In this document: positions 27,237-36,900 of the stretch, piece by piece
Layout: each line of letters begins with the position of its first letter
Numbering within the stretch: position 1 is the first letter of the stretch
Source: Planctomycetota bacterium
GTDB taxonomy: Bacteria; Planctomycetota; UBA1135; JACQFD01
Length of the DNA stretch: 64,000 nt
Reading direction: 5' to 3'
Assembly: GCA_016200225.1 (NCBI GenBank)
Contig: JACQFD010000005.1
Coordinates: forward strand, 1-64,000
Notes under the pieces: generated by a model
Databases searched by the model: none
What the model saw: only the letters and a program-made list of their open reading frames with translations
Told to the model about the DNA's origin: nothing
Made by a program: the position numbers and the translations under genes

Positions 27237-28019
27237 CTACTCCTTCACCTCGATGGCGGCGAATTTTATCTGTATATGCACGAGACTCTCGCCGCGGCCC
27301 GCGCGCCCGGACGAGCCGGCGTCGCGCACGTCCGAACTGAATTCGTCGATCGTGAGCGGCGGATTCGAAGCCTGCGTCAATTCGATCATTGCCGACAGCG
27401 CGCGCGAATTTGCTTCAATTTCGAATTCAACTTTAACTTCGTCGCGAATATAAGAATCTTCGCGGCCCGCGAACTGCGCGTCGGCGGCGACCGTGATTTT
27501 CTTAATTTCGCGAACGCCGGCGCCGATCGCACACTCGATCACGCGGTCGGCGAGATCGAGGCCGCGCAGCGTCCGGCGGATGTCCTCGGCCTGCGTCGGC
27601 GAGCGGTCGGGAACGCCGCAATTATCGCATATATCAATTCCGCGCGACCGCGCGTCGTCGAGGCGTTTTTCGCGAAATCGCGACGCGATATCTAAATATT
27701 GATTCTGGGGCGAAGCGCCGCCGTCCTTCAATTGGAATTCGGCCCGCGACACGAATGCGAGCTTCGCGGTGAGCGCCTTGATCGATTGATTCAGTTTCTC
27801 CTCCTGCGCCTTCGCTTCGTCGAGGTTCTTTTGCGAAAAATAATCCTCTTTGTTTACTTTGGATTTGTCGCTGCCGATTTCGTGCGCCGCCACGCGAATG
27901 TCATCCCACACATAGGCGTCGATGACGGTATATCCGGTGACGAATACCGCGCCGCCGACGAACGCTCCGAGGAGGAATCGTTTGTTTTCCTGAAGAAAAT
28001 TATTTAGATCGAAGGCCAC
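27237..28019 (-). CDS. PilO/GspM-like inner-membrane assembly protein
   Basis: Protein of 260 residues with one N-terminal transmembrane helix (RFLLGAFVGGAVFVTGYTVI, about 14-33) and then a coiled coil (about 65-90) and an alpha/beta region that contains ISG-like secondary structure (EVKVEFEIEANSRALSAMIE). This matches PilO/GspM in size and layout, though identity is by position and architecture rather than a clear motif. CDNCGV near 127 is a short Cys pair of unknown meaning. The start is a GTG (28019). The next gene begins 4 bp after its stop. Confidence 0.65.
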   Translation of the reverse strand: MAFDLNNFLQENKRFLLGAFVGGAVFVTGYTVIDAYVWDDIRVAAHEIGSDKSKVNKEDYFSQKNLDEAKAQEEKLNQSIKALTAKLAFVSRAEFQLKDGGASPQNQYLDIASRFREKRLDDARSRGIDICDNCGVPDRSPTQAEDIRRTLRGLDLADRVIECAIGAGVREIKKITVAADAQFAGREDSYIRDEVKVEFEIEANSRALSAMIELTQASNPPLTIDEFSSDVRDAGSSGRAGRGESLVHIQIKFAAIEVKE

Positions 28020-28060
28020 TGGATTCGTTTCTTATGATTATTTATTAGTATTAACTATTT

Positions 28061-29740
28061 TTATTGTTTTTGTTCGGCGGCGTCCGCCGCGGCGACGGGC
28101 ACGAGATTGACGAACAATTCGAAATCGAAACCCTTCGCGCTCGGCGTCGGATTCTGGACGGGCTGCGCTCCCATCATTTGCGCGAGTTCCGTCGTGAACT
28201 TCGAGAACGAAACATTAATTTGAGCGTCGCTCTGGCGCCCGCGGCCCTTGACATAAACGATCGGACGCTTCAAATCCGTCGCGCCGAGCTGCGGATGGGC
28301 CGTGTCTTTGTCGACTTTTAATTGTAATTTAGTAATCCAGAACTCGGGCGGCAGTTTGAGGCGCATCGCTCGGTCCATCGCGAGAATCGAGGCGCCCGTC
28401 GCGGCGCGAAGTTCGAGTTCGGTCGCGGCGTCGGCGAGCGAGGCGATTTTACCTTTAATTTCGCGCGACGAATCGCCGACGAGCTTGACGGCTTTTTCAT
28501 TTATATCCGCGCGTTTCTTGACTTCGCGGTGCACATCGTTGGCGATGCCGCGCGCGTCGCCCGCGAGCGACTGGCCGATGGCGAATTCGGCGCCGAGATA
28601 AACTGTAGCGAGCGCGCCGGCGGCGACGAGCCACGACGTGCGCTCGGCAAAACGGCGTTTCTTAGCGATCGCCGCGGGCAGAATATCGAGGCGGTAGAGC
28701 GCCGAATCCGACGACGCCAGCGCGAGGCCGATCGACACGACCGCTTCATACTTATCCCGCTCGAGCGCGGCGCGCTCCTCGGGCGGCATCGAGCCGAGTT
28801 CGAGCGATTCGAGCGGATCGAACGGCGTGATTTTCCAGCCGGTCGCGGCCGATAAATATTCGCAGAATCCTATCAATCGCGATCCGCCGCCGCATATGAG
28901 CGCACGCGTGATCCGCAGATCGGGCAGTTTTAATTGCGCTTTTGCGAGCGTCGCCGTGGATTGTAATAAAGACGCGAACTGGCCGGCCGGGCCGAGCAGC
29001 GCTTTTGTTACTTTCTCCTCCTGCGGCGAATCATAACGATTCTGCTGGTGCGGCGCGAGATTGACGAATTCGCGTTTCATCGTCTCGGCCTCGTCGGCGT
29101 CGCACTGGAATCGTTGCGAAATCGCGTCGGTGAACAACCGGCCGCCGCCCGAAATGTTGCGCGCGTACGCGAGATCGGGCCCGAGCACGATCGCGACGTC
29201 GGTGTTTTCGTCGCCGATGTTCGCTAATAAAACGCCGTCGTCGCGGACAGTCCCTAATTTTAAGAATGCGTCGTAGAGCGCGACGGCGTTCGGCGTGAAC
29301 GAACCCACCGAACCGCCCGTTCCTTTCAAGGAGGCAACTGTAGTCTCGAGCGCCTCGTTGCGCGCGAGCGCCACGAGAACGGTGTCGTCGCCGGTGACGC
29401 TCGGCGGAATCGGTAATAAATTAAAATCCGAGGCGAGATTGCCGCCGGCCTGCTGCGCGAGTTCGTCGATCTCGAACTTCATTAAGTTTCGAAGCTGCGA
29501 ATCGGTGAGCCGCGGCACCTGCGAGAATCGCAAAATCGTATCTTTTCCGGTGATGCCGAGGCGCGCCATTTTCGCGGACAGTCTCGACTCTCTTAACAAT
29601 TGCGCAAGCGCGTCGGCGGGGCGCTCCGCGTGTTCTTTTGTAATATAACGAATCGGAACGAACGAGGAGCCCTTCCGGCGGCCCTGAAGGACGCGGATGG
29701 CCCGTGTTCCGAGATCGATTCCAGTTACATTCGACGCCAC
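28061..29740 (-). CDS. pilM: PilM-PilN fusion (GspL-like assembly protein)
   Basis: Protein of 559 residues combining two pilus assembly partners. The N-terminal actin/FtsA-like ATPase part (about 1-330) starts with IDLGTRAIRVLQG and contains VLLANIGDENTDVAIV, FTDAISQRF and ALICGGGSRLIGF, the phosphate and adenosine motifs of PilM. A transmembrane helix (about 375-392, SWLVAAGALATVYLGAEF) is followed by a coiled coil and a C-terminal ferredoxin-like domain like PilN. Such fusion resembles GspL in type II secretion systems. The start is GTG at 29740. It precedes the PilO-like gene and follows the FHA gene, so the whole assembly platform and pseudopilins share one transcription direction. Confidence 0.85.
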   Translation of the reverse strand: MASNVTGIDLGTRAIRVLQGRRKGSSFVPIRYITKEHAERPADALAQLLRESRLSAKMARLGITGKDTILRFSQVPRLTDSQLRNLMKFEIDELAQQAGGNLASDFNLLPIPPSVTGDDTVLVALARNEALETTVASLKGTGGSVGSFTPNAVALYDAFLKLGTVRDDGVLLANIGDENTDVAIVLGPDLAYARNISGGGRLFTDAISQRFQCDADEAETMKREFVNLAPHQQNRYDSPQEEKVTKALLGPAGQFASLLQSTATLAKAQLKLPDLRITRALICGGGSRLIGFCEYLSAATGWKITPFDPLESLELGSMPPEERAALERDKYEAVVSIGLALASSDSALYRLDILPAAIAKKRRFAERTSWLVAAGALATVYLGAEFAIGQSLAGDARGIANDVHREVKKRADINEKAVKLVGDSSREIKGKIASLADAATELELRAATGASILAMDRAMRLKLPPEFWITKLQLKVDKDTAHPQLGATDLKRPIVYVKGRGRQSDAQINVSFSKFTTELAQMMGAQPVQNPTPSAKGFDFELFVNLVPVAAADAAEQKQ

Positions 29741-29783
29741 GCTTCGTTTACCTCGTTATGGATCGTTGCCATTGACCGATTTG

Positions 29784-32123
29784 TTATTTATTTCCCGGTT
29801 GTTCGCCGCCGGGCTTGGCGTCGCCCGGTTTGACCTTTCCTGCGGCGGAGTAGTTTTTCTTAATATATTCGCGAATGTATCCGCTCAAATCGTGGGCGTT
29901 CGCGGCGTCGAATGCCGTCGAAATCGTTTGTAATCGAAGCGCGTCGCGCTCCCCCCGCTCCGATTCGGCGGCGACGAGCGCCGTTTCGACACTGGCGATG
30001 GCGGCTTTCGCGCGTTCCGCGACATCGGTGCCGACATAAAGATTCGCGAGGTCCGTGCCCATGCGGCGCGCTTCGCGGAACGCCTCGGGAATCTTAAAGA
30101 ACTCGGCGTCGGCGACGCGACGCTCGATCTCGGCCGCCTCCTTTTGACCTTGCGCCAGTTGTTCGCTGAACTTCGTTTCATTCCGTTCGACGAGCGCGCG
30201 CTCGAACGGAAATTCATCGAGGATCTGCGCGCGAAGGCGGATCGCTTCGCCGTATTTCTTTAGTTTCTGCGCCGATTCGGCGGACTGTTCGAGTTCGAGC
30301 GCACGGCGTTTCTCCGCGTCGAACGAATACTGGATTTGTATATTTAACGATCCGGGGAGCTCCATTTCGATCCGGATACCGCCGGATTCGGGAACGGCTT
30401 TCACGGCGCATGGCGGATCGAATGTGAATCGCAAACGCGTGCCTTCCTCTCCGGCGACGATCGAGGCGCATGCCGGTTCTGTAAATTCGCCGCGGTAGCG
30501 GCCGGTTGTTTTGCTGCCGCGGACGACCAATTCGGTGGCGAACGCGCGCTCGACGGTCCAGACGAGCGCCGCGGGAACCGCGCCCTGATATTTGTAATGA
30601 TACAAAACGGACGTGTCGCCCGCATCGATCGTTAAATTTACTTTTCCGCCCTTGCCGTCGGGCGAACAGAGCGTCCAAGCGTCGCCTTCGCCGCGTCCCG
30701 CCGCGAACGCGCGGCTGCGCGCGGCGCCGGGCGCGCCGATCAGAATACCCATCGACCCGACGAGATTGCGATCGATCCGGTGAATCCGGCCGTCGATCGG
30801 ATCGCGCTCGAATTCGAATTCTTTCTTAATCATCGGCGGCTCGGCCGGAGGATTCTCGGATATAACAATTTCCGCGTCGTCGAACCACGCCGCTCCGCCG
30901 TCGCCCATGGCGACGACCGAGAGCGCCGCCTGATCGAAACCCGACGGCACGCGCGCCGTTCCGCCAATCTTTACAAACGCGTTCGCGCCCGATTCGAGAA
31001 CCGCGCCGCAGCGCACCGAGCGCGCGCCCGTCTCTCCTTTTTGTTTAAATATCAATTGGACCGCTCCGACCGGTTTTGTACTCATCGCCTGCACGGCGAA
31101 TTGAAGCGTCTGGCCCGACGACACGCGCATGAAATCTGTCGTCGCTCGCGCGTACGCGCCGCCCTCGAGCTTTGCCTCGACTCCGCGCGCGCCGCTCGCG
31201 GATTTTTTTGTCGTAAGCCCGAATCCCGACGCCGCGAGACTCTCGGGTTCGAGAGATGCGTCGCGGAAATTCCATCGCGCGCCTTTCTGTTGCTCCGCGT
31301 CCGCGTCGATTTCGAAATTCGACGCCGAACCAATCAATAAATTGCCCGCGACGACGGGCGGTTTCTTTACCGCCGGACCGCCGCTCTCTTTTTGTGAATA
31401 AAAAACGACGCCGGCTCCCGCCAATAATAATATTGCGCCGGCGCCGCCTCCGATCGTTAGCAATCGTCCGCGCTTCGCCTGCGCCGCCGCCGCCACGCGC
31501 GCGCGTTCGAGCGTCTCCGCGTCGGCGACAACTGTAGCTTCATCGCCCGTGGCGACCATTTCCCTCGATGACGTCAAAACGCCCATCGCCGACGCCGCCG
31601 CCGCTTTCATAACAATTGTGGAGTCCATTCCCGCCGACGCTCCCGCGCGCGGCCGTGGTTTTTGCGGCGCCTGCGGTTCGTCCTCGACAAATTCGAGACC
31701 GGACGAGGTCGATTTTACAGTTTGCGGCGGAACCGATTTGATGGTTTGAGGCTGCGGCGCGGCATCGGGTTCTTCGAGCGAGATTTCCTCGGCCGCGGAA
31801 CCGCCCGCCGGACTCGCGCCGCCGGTTTCGACCTCGAGAACGATCGCTACAGATCCGAGCGCAAAATTCGCCCCCGATTTTAGCGTTGTCGGAAGTGTAA
31901 TTTTCTCGCCGTTGACAAACGTACCATTCGTGCTTCCGCAATCGCGAAGCAACCAGCCGTCGGCGGTTCGCAACAATTCACAATGGGCGCCGGACACGGA
32001 GGCATCCTGCAAAACGAGCGAGTTTCCGGGCTTGCGGCCGACCGTGAACCGGTCGCCGGACAGCGAAACTCGCTCGCCTGCGCGCGAGCCTCCTTCGATT
32101 TTAAGTACGAATCGCTCCGGCAT
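29784..32123 (-). CDS. FHA-domain membrane protein with large extracytoplasmic part
   Basis: Protein of 779 residues. The N-terminal FHA domain (about 1-100) is complete: FTVGRKPGNSLVLQ, SGAHCELL and CGSTNGTFVNGE contain the phosphothreonine-binding Arg, Ser, His and Asn residues. A low-complexity linker (about 100-215) leads to one transmembrane helix (about 228-248, GGGAGAILLLAGAGVVFY). The outside part holds a beta sandwich (about 265-415), a second beta region, and a C-terminal helical section. The FHA domain reads phosphothreonine, so regulation of the pilus-like system by Ser/Thr kinases such as those at 40-46 kb is an inference. It is the first gene of the operon; the 244 bp upstream must hold its promoter. 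Confidence 0.82.
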   Translation of the reverse strand: MPERFVLKIEGGSRAGERVSLSGDRFTVGRKPGNSLVLQDASVSGAHCELLRTADGWLLRDCGSTNGTFVNGEKITLPTTLKSGANFALGSVAIVLEVETGGASPAGGSAAEEISLEEPDAAPQPQTIKSVPPQTVKSTSSGLEFVEDEPQAPQKPRPRAGASAGMDSTIVMKAAAASAMGVLTSSREMVATGDEATVVADAETLERARVAAAAQAKRGRLLTIGGGAGAILLLAGAGVVFYSQKESGGPAVKKPPVVAGNLLIGSASNFEIDADAEQQKGARWNFRDASLEPESLAASGFGLTTKKSASGARGVEAKLEGGAYARATTDFMRVSSGQTLQFAVQAMSTKPVGAVQLIFKQKGETGARSVRCGAVLESGANAFVKIGGTARVPSGFDQAALSVVAMGDGGAAWFDDAEIVISENPPAEPPMIKKEFEFERDPIDGRIHRIDRNLVGSMGILIGAPGAARSRAFAAGRGEGDAWTLCSPDGKGGKVNLTIDAGDTSVLYHYKYQGAVPAALVWTVERAFATELVVRGSKTTGRYRGEFTEPACASIVAGEEGTRLRFTFDPPCAVKAVPESGGIRIEMELPGSLNIQIQYSFDAEKRRALELEQSAESAQKLKKYGEAIRLRAQILDEFPFERALVERNETKFSEQLAQGQKEAAEIERRVADAEFFKIPEAFREARRMGTDLANLYVGTDVAERAKAAIASVETALVAAESERGERDALRLQTISTAFDAANAHDLSGYIREYIKKNYSAAGKVKPGDAKPGGEQPGNK

Positions 32124-32367
32124 TCGATGGCGTATGGATGTTCGCGGAGAAACGGAGAGTTGTGAGAATTAAGATTGTTGACGCGCGCACGTATTAGCGG
32201 CCCGCTGGAAACGCCGACGTCGCGCGGGATCGTAACACGACCCCGCGTCGCCAGTATCCGCAGGTTTGATGTGGCGTCGGGGCGTGTTGATTGTTAATAA
32301 AAGAGACGGCGCGGACAGATATCATTGCGAGGTTCGACGCCGCGATTCATTACAGCGCGCACCCACC

Positions 32368-33084
32368 ATGGTCGACCGATTTTTTCTGCCGCAGGACGCC
32401 GAACCCCGTCGGGGAACGGTCACGCTTGACGCCGACGAAAGCGAACACGCGACGCGAACGCGACGATTACAAGCGGGCGCGGCCGTTGAATTACTGGATG
32501 GAAATGGCTGCGTCGCCCACGGAGTGATCGTTCGAGCATCGCGGTCGGCCTGCGTCGTTGAAATTAACAATGTCGTTCAGTTGCACCGCGATCAACCGAT
32601 CACGCACCTCGCGGTTTCCGTCCCCCGCGGACCGCGCATGGACCATCTCGTCGACGCCTGCGCCCAGCTCGGCGTCGCGACGATCGCACCGGTTATCTTC
32701 GAACGTTCCGTTTCCGCGCGCGAGGACGTTTCGCCGGCGCGCTTCGACAGATGGAACCGGATTGCCCGCGAAGCCGCCAAACAATCCGGCGAACCGTTTA
32801 CCGTCCGGCTCGAAGAAATTGTAACATTCGAGCGATTCTTACAATCGACCGCGAACGGCCGCCGCATGTTGTTACATCCCGAGCCGGACGCTCCCAAGCT
32901 CGCGTCGGCGCTTCCGCCGCCGTCCGAAAGTTTACAAATCGTCGTCGGCCCCGAAGGCGGACTCGCGCCCGGCGAATTCGGACGGGCGAGCGCGTCCGAT
33001 CTGTGTATTGTACAATTGGGCCGCGGTTTATTAAGGATCGAAATGGCCGCCGTCGCCGCCTGCGCCATCGCGCGGCTGCGGTAG
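32368..33084 (+). CDS. rsmE: 16S rRNA (uracil1498-N3)-methyltransferase RsmE
   Basis: SPOUT-class methyltransferase of 238 residues that modifies U1498 of 16S rRNA. The N-terminal PUA-like domain contains SEHATRTRRLQAGAAVELLDG. The C-terminal SPOUT knot has IVVGPEGGLAPGEF and VQLGRGLLRIEMAAVAA, the two SAM-binding loops (GPEGG and the LGxxxLRxExA block). In most RsmE proteins the latter reads LGxRILRxETA; here LGRGLLRIEMA keeps the pattern. The ATG at 32368 starts directly with the PUA domain; an earlier in-frame start at 32266 would add 34 residues without homology. It is convergent with radC. Confidence 0.93.
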   Translation: MVDRFFLPQDAEPRRGTVTLDADESEHATRTRRLQAGAAVELLDGNGCVAHGVIVRASRSACVVEINNVVQLHRDQPITHLAVSVPRGPRMDHLVDACAQLGVATIAPVIFERSVSAREDVSPARFDRWNRIAREAAKQSGEPFTVRLEEIVTFERFLQSTANGRRMLLHPEPDAPKLASALPPPSESLQIVVGPEGGLAPGEFGRASASDLCIVQLGRGLLRIEMAAVAACAIARLR

Positions 33085-33100
33085 CGGGGCCGGCGGGGCG

Positions 33101-33808
33101 TCAACTTGTATTTGTAGTATTTCCTTCGTGGTTCATGTACCCCCGTTCCAGAAAAGAGAAGTATCGGTCGTCGCCGACAATGCAATGATCGAGGAGCGGA
33201 ATGCCGACGAGCGCGCCCGTTTCGCGCAGACGTGATGTGACCGCCAGATCCTCCGCGCTTGGCGACGGGTCGCCGCTCGGATGATTATGAACCACGAGGA
33301 CGCTCGCGGCGCCAATGCGCAAGGCCGGGCCGAAGACCTCGCGCGGATGCACGACCGCCGCGTTGAGCGTTCCCTCCGAAACGCGCTCTTCGCGGATGGG
33401 TCGATTGCGGCCATCGAGATAAATAGCAAAGAACACTTCCTTTCGCGCGCCAAGGAAACGGTTTCGAAAGCGATCAAACAGATCGGATCCGCCGCGAATT
33501 CGAGGGAACCCTTCGACCGTACTTCGCGCTGCGCGCCGTCCTAGAGCAAACGCAGCTTTCAACGAAGCGGCTCCGGCCGCCCCCGTCCGTCCGCGCTTCA
33601 CAAGTTCCCAAGCGTCCGCGATCTGTAGTCCTCGGATGCTACCGAAGGTATCGAGTAAGTCTCGGGCGACCGACAGCGCGGGTCGCGCCGCCACCGAACC
33701 GACAACAAGCGCCACGCACTCGTCGTCGGCAAGGTCGTCCTCGCCAAAGATCAGTATCTTTTCGCGCGGCCGGTCGTGGATCGCGCGTTGCCGAATATTC
33801 GTTTCCAC
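33101..33808 (-). CDS. radC: RadC-family JAB/MPN-domain protein
   Basis: Protein of about 235 residues. The N-terminal UPF0758 helix-hairpin-helix region (DDECVALVVGSV, LLDTFGSIRGLQ) precedes the JAB1/MPN-like metal-binding domain. Its key pattern is present: EVFFAIYLDGRNRPIREERVSEG with the catalytic Glu, then HPREVFGPAL, HNHPSGDPSPSAEDLAVT (His-x-His and Asp ligands) and LDHCIVGDDRYFSF. The biochemical role of RadC is unresolved in general. The GTG at 33808 gives the family's normal length; a longer version starting near 34009 would overlap the divergent metzincin gene. It is convergent with rsmE (16 bp between the stops). Confidence 0.9.
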   Translation of the reverse strand: METNIRQRAIHDRPREKILIFGEDDLADDECVALVVGSVAARPALSVARDLLDTFGSIRGLQIADAWELVKRGRTGAAGAASLKAAFALGRRAARSTVEGFPRIRGGSDLFDRFRNRFLGARKEVFFAIYLDGRNRPIREERVSEGTLNAAVVHPREVFGPALRIGAASVLVVHNHPSGDPSPSAEDLAVTSRLRETGALVGIPLLDHCIVGDDRYFSFLERGYMNHEGNTTNTS

Positions 33809-33995
33809 ATCATTAGATGCGCGCAATTCGGTGTTCGGGGCGGCAATTCGCGCTCTTGCAGGTGACGCTGCGACAGAAATGACGCGCGAATTCGCGACGA
33901 ATCTGTCACAAAACCCCCTCCCCAGATCCACGGACCCTGCGTTAGCATCGAAGAAGCGCAACCGGCAAGCCCCCAACCCCTGCGGTCCGCGCGCA

Positions 33996-36900
33996 ATGGA
34001 GTTTGGCATGCACCCTGCCTATTTTTATAAATTGCCCTCGCTCTGGGTTCCGTTTTTTATTGCTCTTTTCGTTAGTATCGGTCTGGCGCAGGCTCCGTGC
34101 CGCGTGTCTCTCGATGGCACATGTCAGGACATGATCATCGGCGAAACGCAAGTCCTGAACGTCGTCGCGCGGCCGCAGGGCGGCACATTTCAATGGACGG
34201 CGACCGCCGGGGGAAACCTCATTTCGCCGAATTCAAGCACGGATCCGACATTTGTATTCGACGCGGTCGACTCCGGATTTGTAGTCCTGTCGTGCACGTA
34301 CACGACGTCGCTCGGGTGCAACGCGACGATTAGTTGTTCATTTAGAATATACCGCGACAGCGACGGCGACGGCATTCCCGATCCGTACGACGACTGCCCG
34401 TATCTTTATGATCCCGATCAGCAGGATTCCGACGGCGACGGCGTTCCCGATATTTGCGAACCGGCGGCGAATTGTGTCATCTCGGATCTCATACTCATGC
34501 AGGCGAGTTCCGATATCAGCTTCGCCACGGTGGAAAACACGGGGCTTGTCGGCGACACGTTCGGCTATGAATTATATCAATCGGGATTTGGAACATTCAT
34601 CGACATCGATCACATTTCGGGAAATGTAACATTAAATCCCGGCGACGTCGCGGACATCCCTTATTTATTTACAGCCCAGCCCGGCGCGCCCGAAGGCGTC
34701 GCGGAATTTACATTTGTCGTCACGAGTTCCGCCGGAAAAATCGTCACGCAGTGCATCGCTTTGATCGCCGTGCTCGCGGCGCCGCCGCCGCCTCCCGCGT
34801 GCAAAGTCGATATCATCGTTCACACGCCGAAAGTCATCAACGGCGCGGAACCGGCGGTTCTCGATAATAAAGAGGACGACCCCGGCGTCACGACGTTTTT
34901 GAATAACGACAACGATAATCATAATGAAAATTACGATCTCGGCGAGGACGACATGCAGGTCGACGGCGAGAACGAAATGGTCAAGACCGTTCTGCGCATC
35001 CAGCCGCCGACGCTCAACGCGGGAAATCTTAAATTAAAAGCGACGAAGGGCGATACGAACATTTTCATATGGAAGAAAGCCAACAAAGTCGAAAAATTCG
35101 CCAACACGACAAATATTACAATTCCGGTCAACACATTGGTAAAGTCCGCCGATAACAAATGGCTCGAGACGACCGTATGGGTCGAGGGCATCGTTCCGCA
35201 CAATGCGCCGCTCGGCACGGTGCTCGAGTTAAGTTACGATCAGGACGCGTCGTGCAAGGACACGGCGTCGATTACCGTCATGGGCGTCAAGACCATGAAC
35301 TGGCTTGGTAACAAAAACGGCTACACGCCCGGGTCGAATGCATTCAATAGCGATACGCTCGATTCATCCGATCCTAATTTTCCGGCGGGCGCGCTGAAGA
35401 CTTTCGCGGTTTTCCCGGACGGCCGTTCGAAAGACGTCACGGGCGTCGCGACGGATGCGCCCGATAAAGTTAATGATAAAGTAAAACTCGAGGTCGAACT
35501 CACGTGCGCGCCGCCGGAGAAATTCGATCTGTATGTTCGCGCGCTCGATATCGACGATCCGTCGACCGAGACGGGATTCATCGATCCGAACGATGCGGGC
35601 GGCGGTGGAAATTACAGCGGCACGCTCGGCAACGTCGTTTCGGGAGGAACGTTAAATTATGATGTTGACGAGGACAACCGCGGCCGCGTCGATGGCAAAA
35701 AAGCCGGCAAACTGACCGGACAAAATGCCCAGGGCGTCGCAAAAATGACCTACGCGGCGGGCGCGACAAAACAAACGATCGAATTTCAAGTATCGCAATT
35801 CCCGGGCGATAATTATCGAGTCGCCGCGCACATCGATCGTAAGTTTTTGGAGGAATTGCGGAATCTCGATCAGACCGACGGGCTTGAAATCGTGCATCCC
35901 GACACGGCGGATCTATTCTCCGGCGATCCCATTCCGTACGGACTTCCATACAGTTCGCACGTGCTGACCGTCTGGAGAATGTTACACGTGGAACGCGATT
36001 CGATGAAAGCGCTTACGGAGGCGCAAAATCAAGCTTCGGGCGCCATCGAGGCGATCAACGGAGGCACCAATGTTTTCACGATCGCGAGCACCGGCGTAAT
36101 TATGAATGGTAATCTCGAGCCCGCGCTCGATTTTACAGATAAATCGCCCGCGCCCGGACGATTCGAGAAAGGTAAAATGATAAGTCTGGCGCAGTTGGCC
36201 ACCGCGTTCGACATCGCCTCGAACAACGGCACATCCTTTACAATGAAAGCGGCCGTCCAGCCGCCGTGCGCGCTCAGCAAGGGCGCCGCGAACGCAGTCT
36301 CGAAAGTTACAGATCTATCGTTCAACGCGGGCAACGGAAAAAGCACCGTGACCGTCACCGGGCCGCTGACGGCGAACCAGTTTAACGACGGAACGATCAC
36401 CATCGGAATGCAAGCGTTCAACGTCGAATCGAACACGGCGACGACCGTTTTGTTAAAAGGAAAAGCGACGCTCGATTTTATTGCAGTCGACGACGACACG
36501 GCCGGTCTGCTGCCCGAGCCCAACCTCGCCAACACGGGACACATGATCGAAGCGTACTCGGGAGCCTACATCTGGCCCGTGTTCGACGGAGGCGGCAAGA
36601 GCGGCGCGGATACTAAAGATGCCAACGCCGCGCCCAATGTCCCGAAGATCGAGAATCTCGCGACGTACGTCGCCGAAATTCAAGGATTCTTTAAAATCGA
36701 TTCGGGCGCCAATGAAAAAGATCCGTTCTGGGTCGTGTACGCGCTCAGTTGTTATCAATACTCTTATCTTGAAGACGTCGATCCGTTCGACCCCGAGAAT
36801 GGAACCGGCGGCATCGTCCCCGGCGGCACGCTGAGTGCTAATAATCTCGCGAAGGGCGGATCGGGTTGCACGGTCAATCTCGAGACGGTCGACGATCGGT

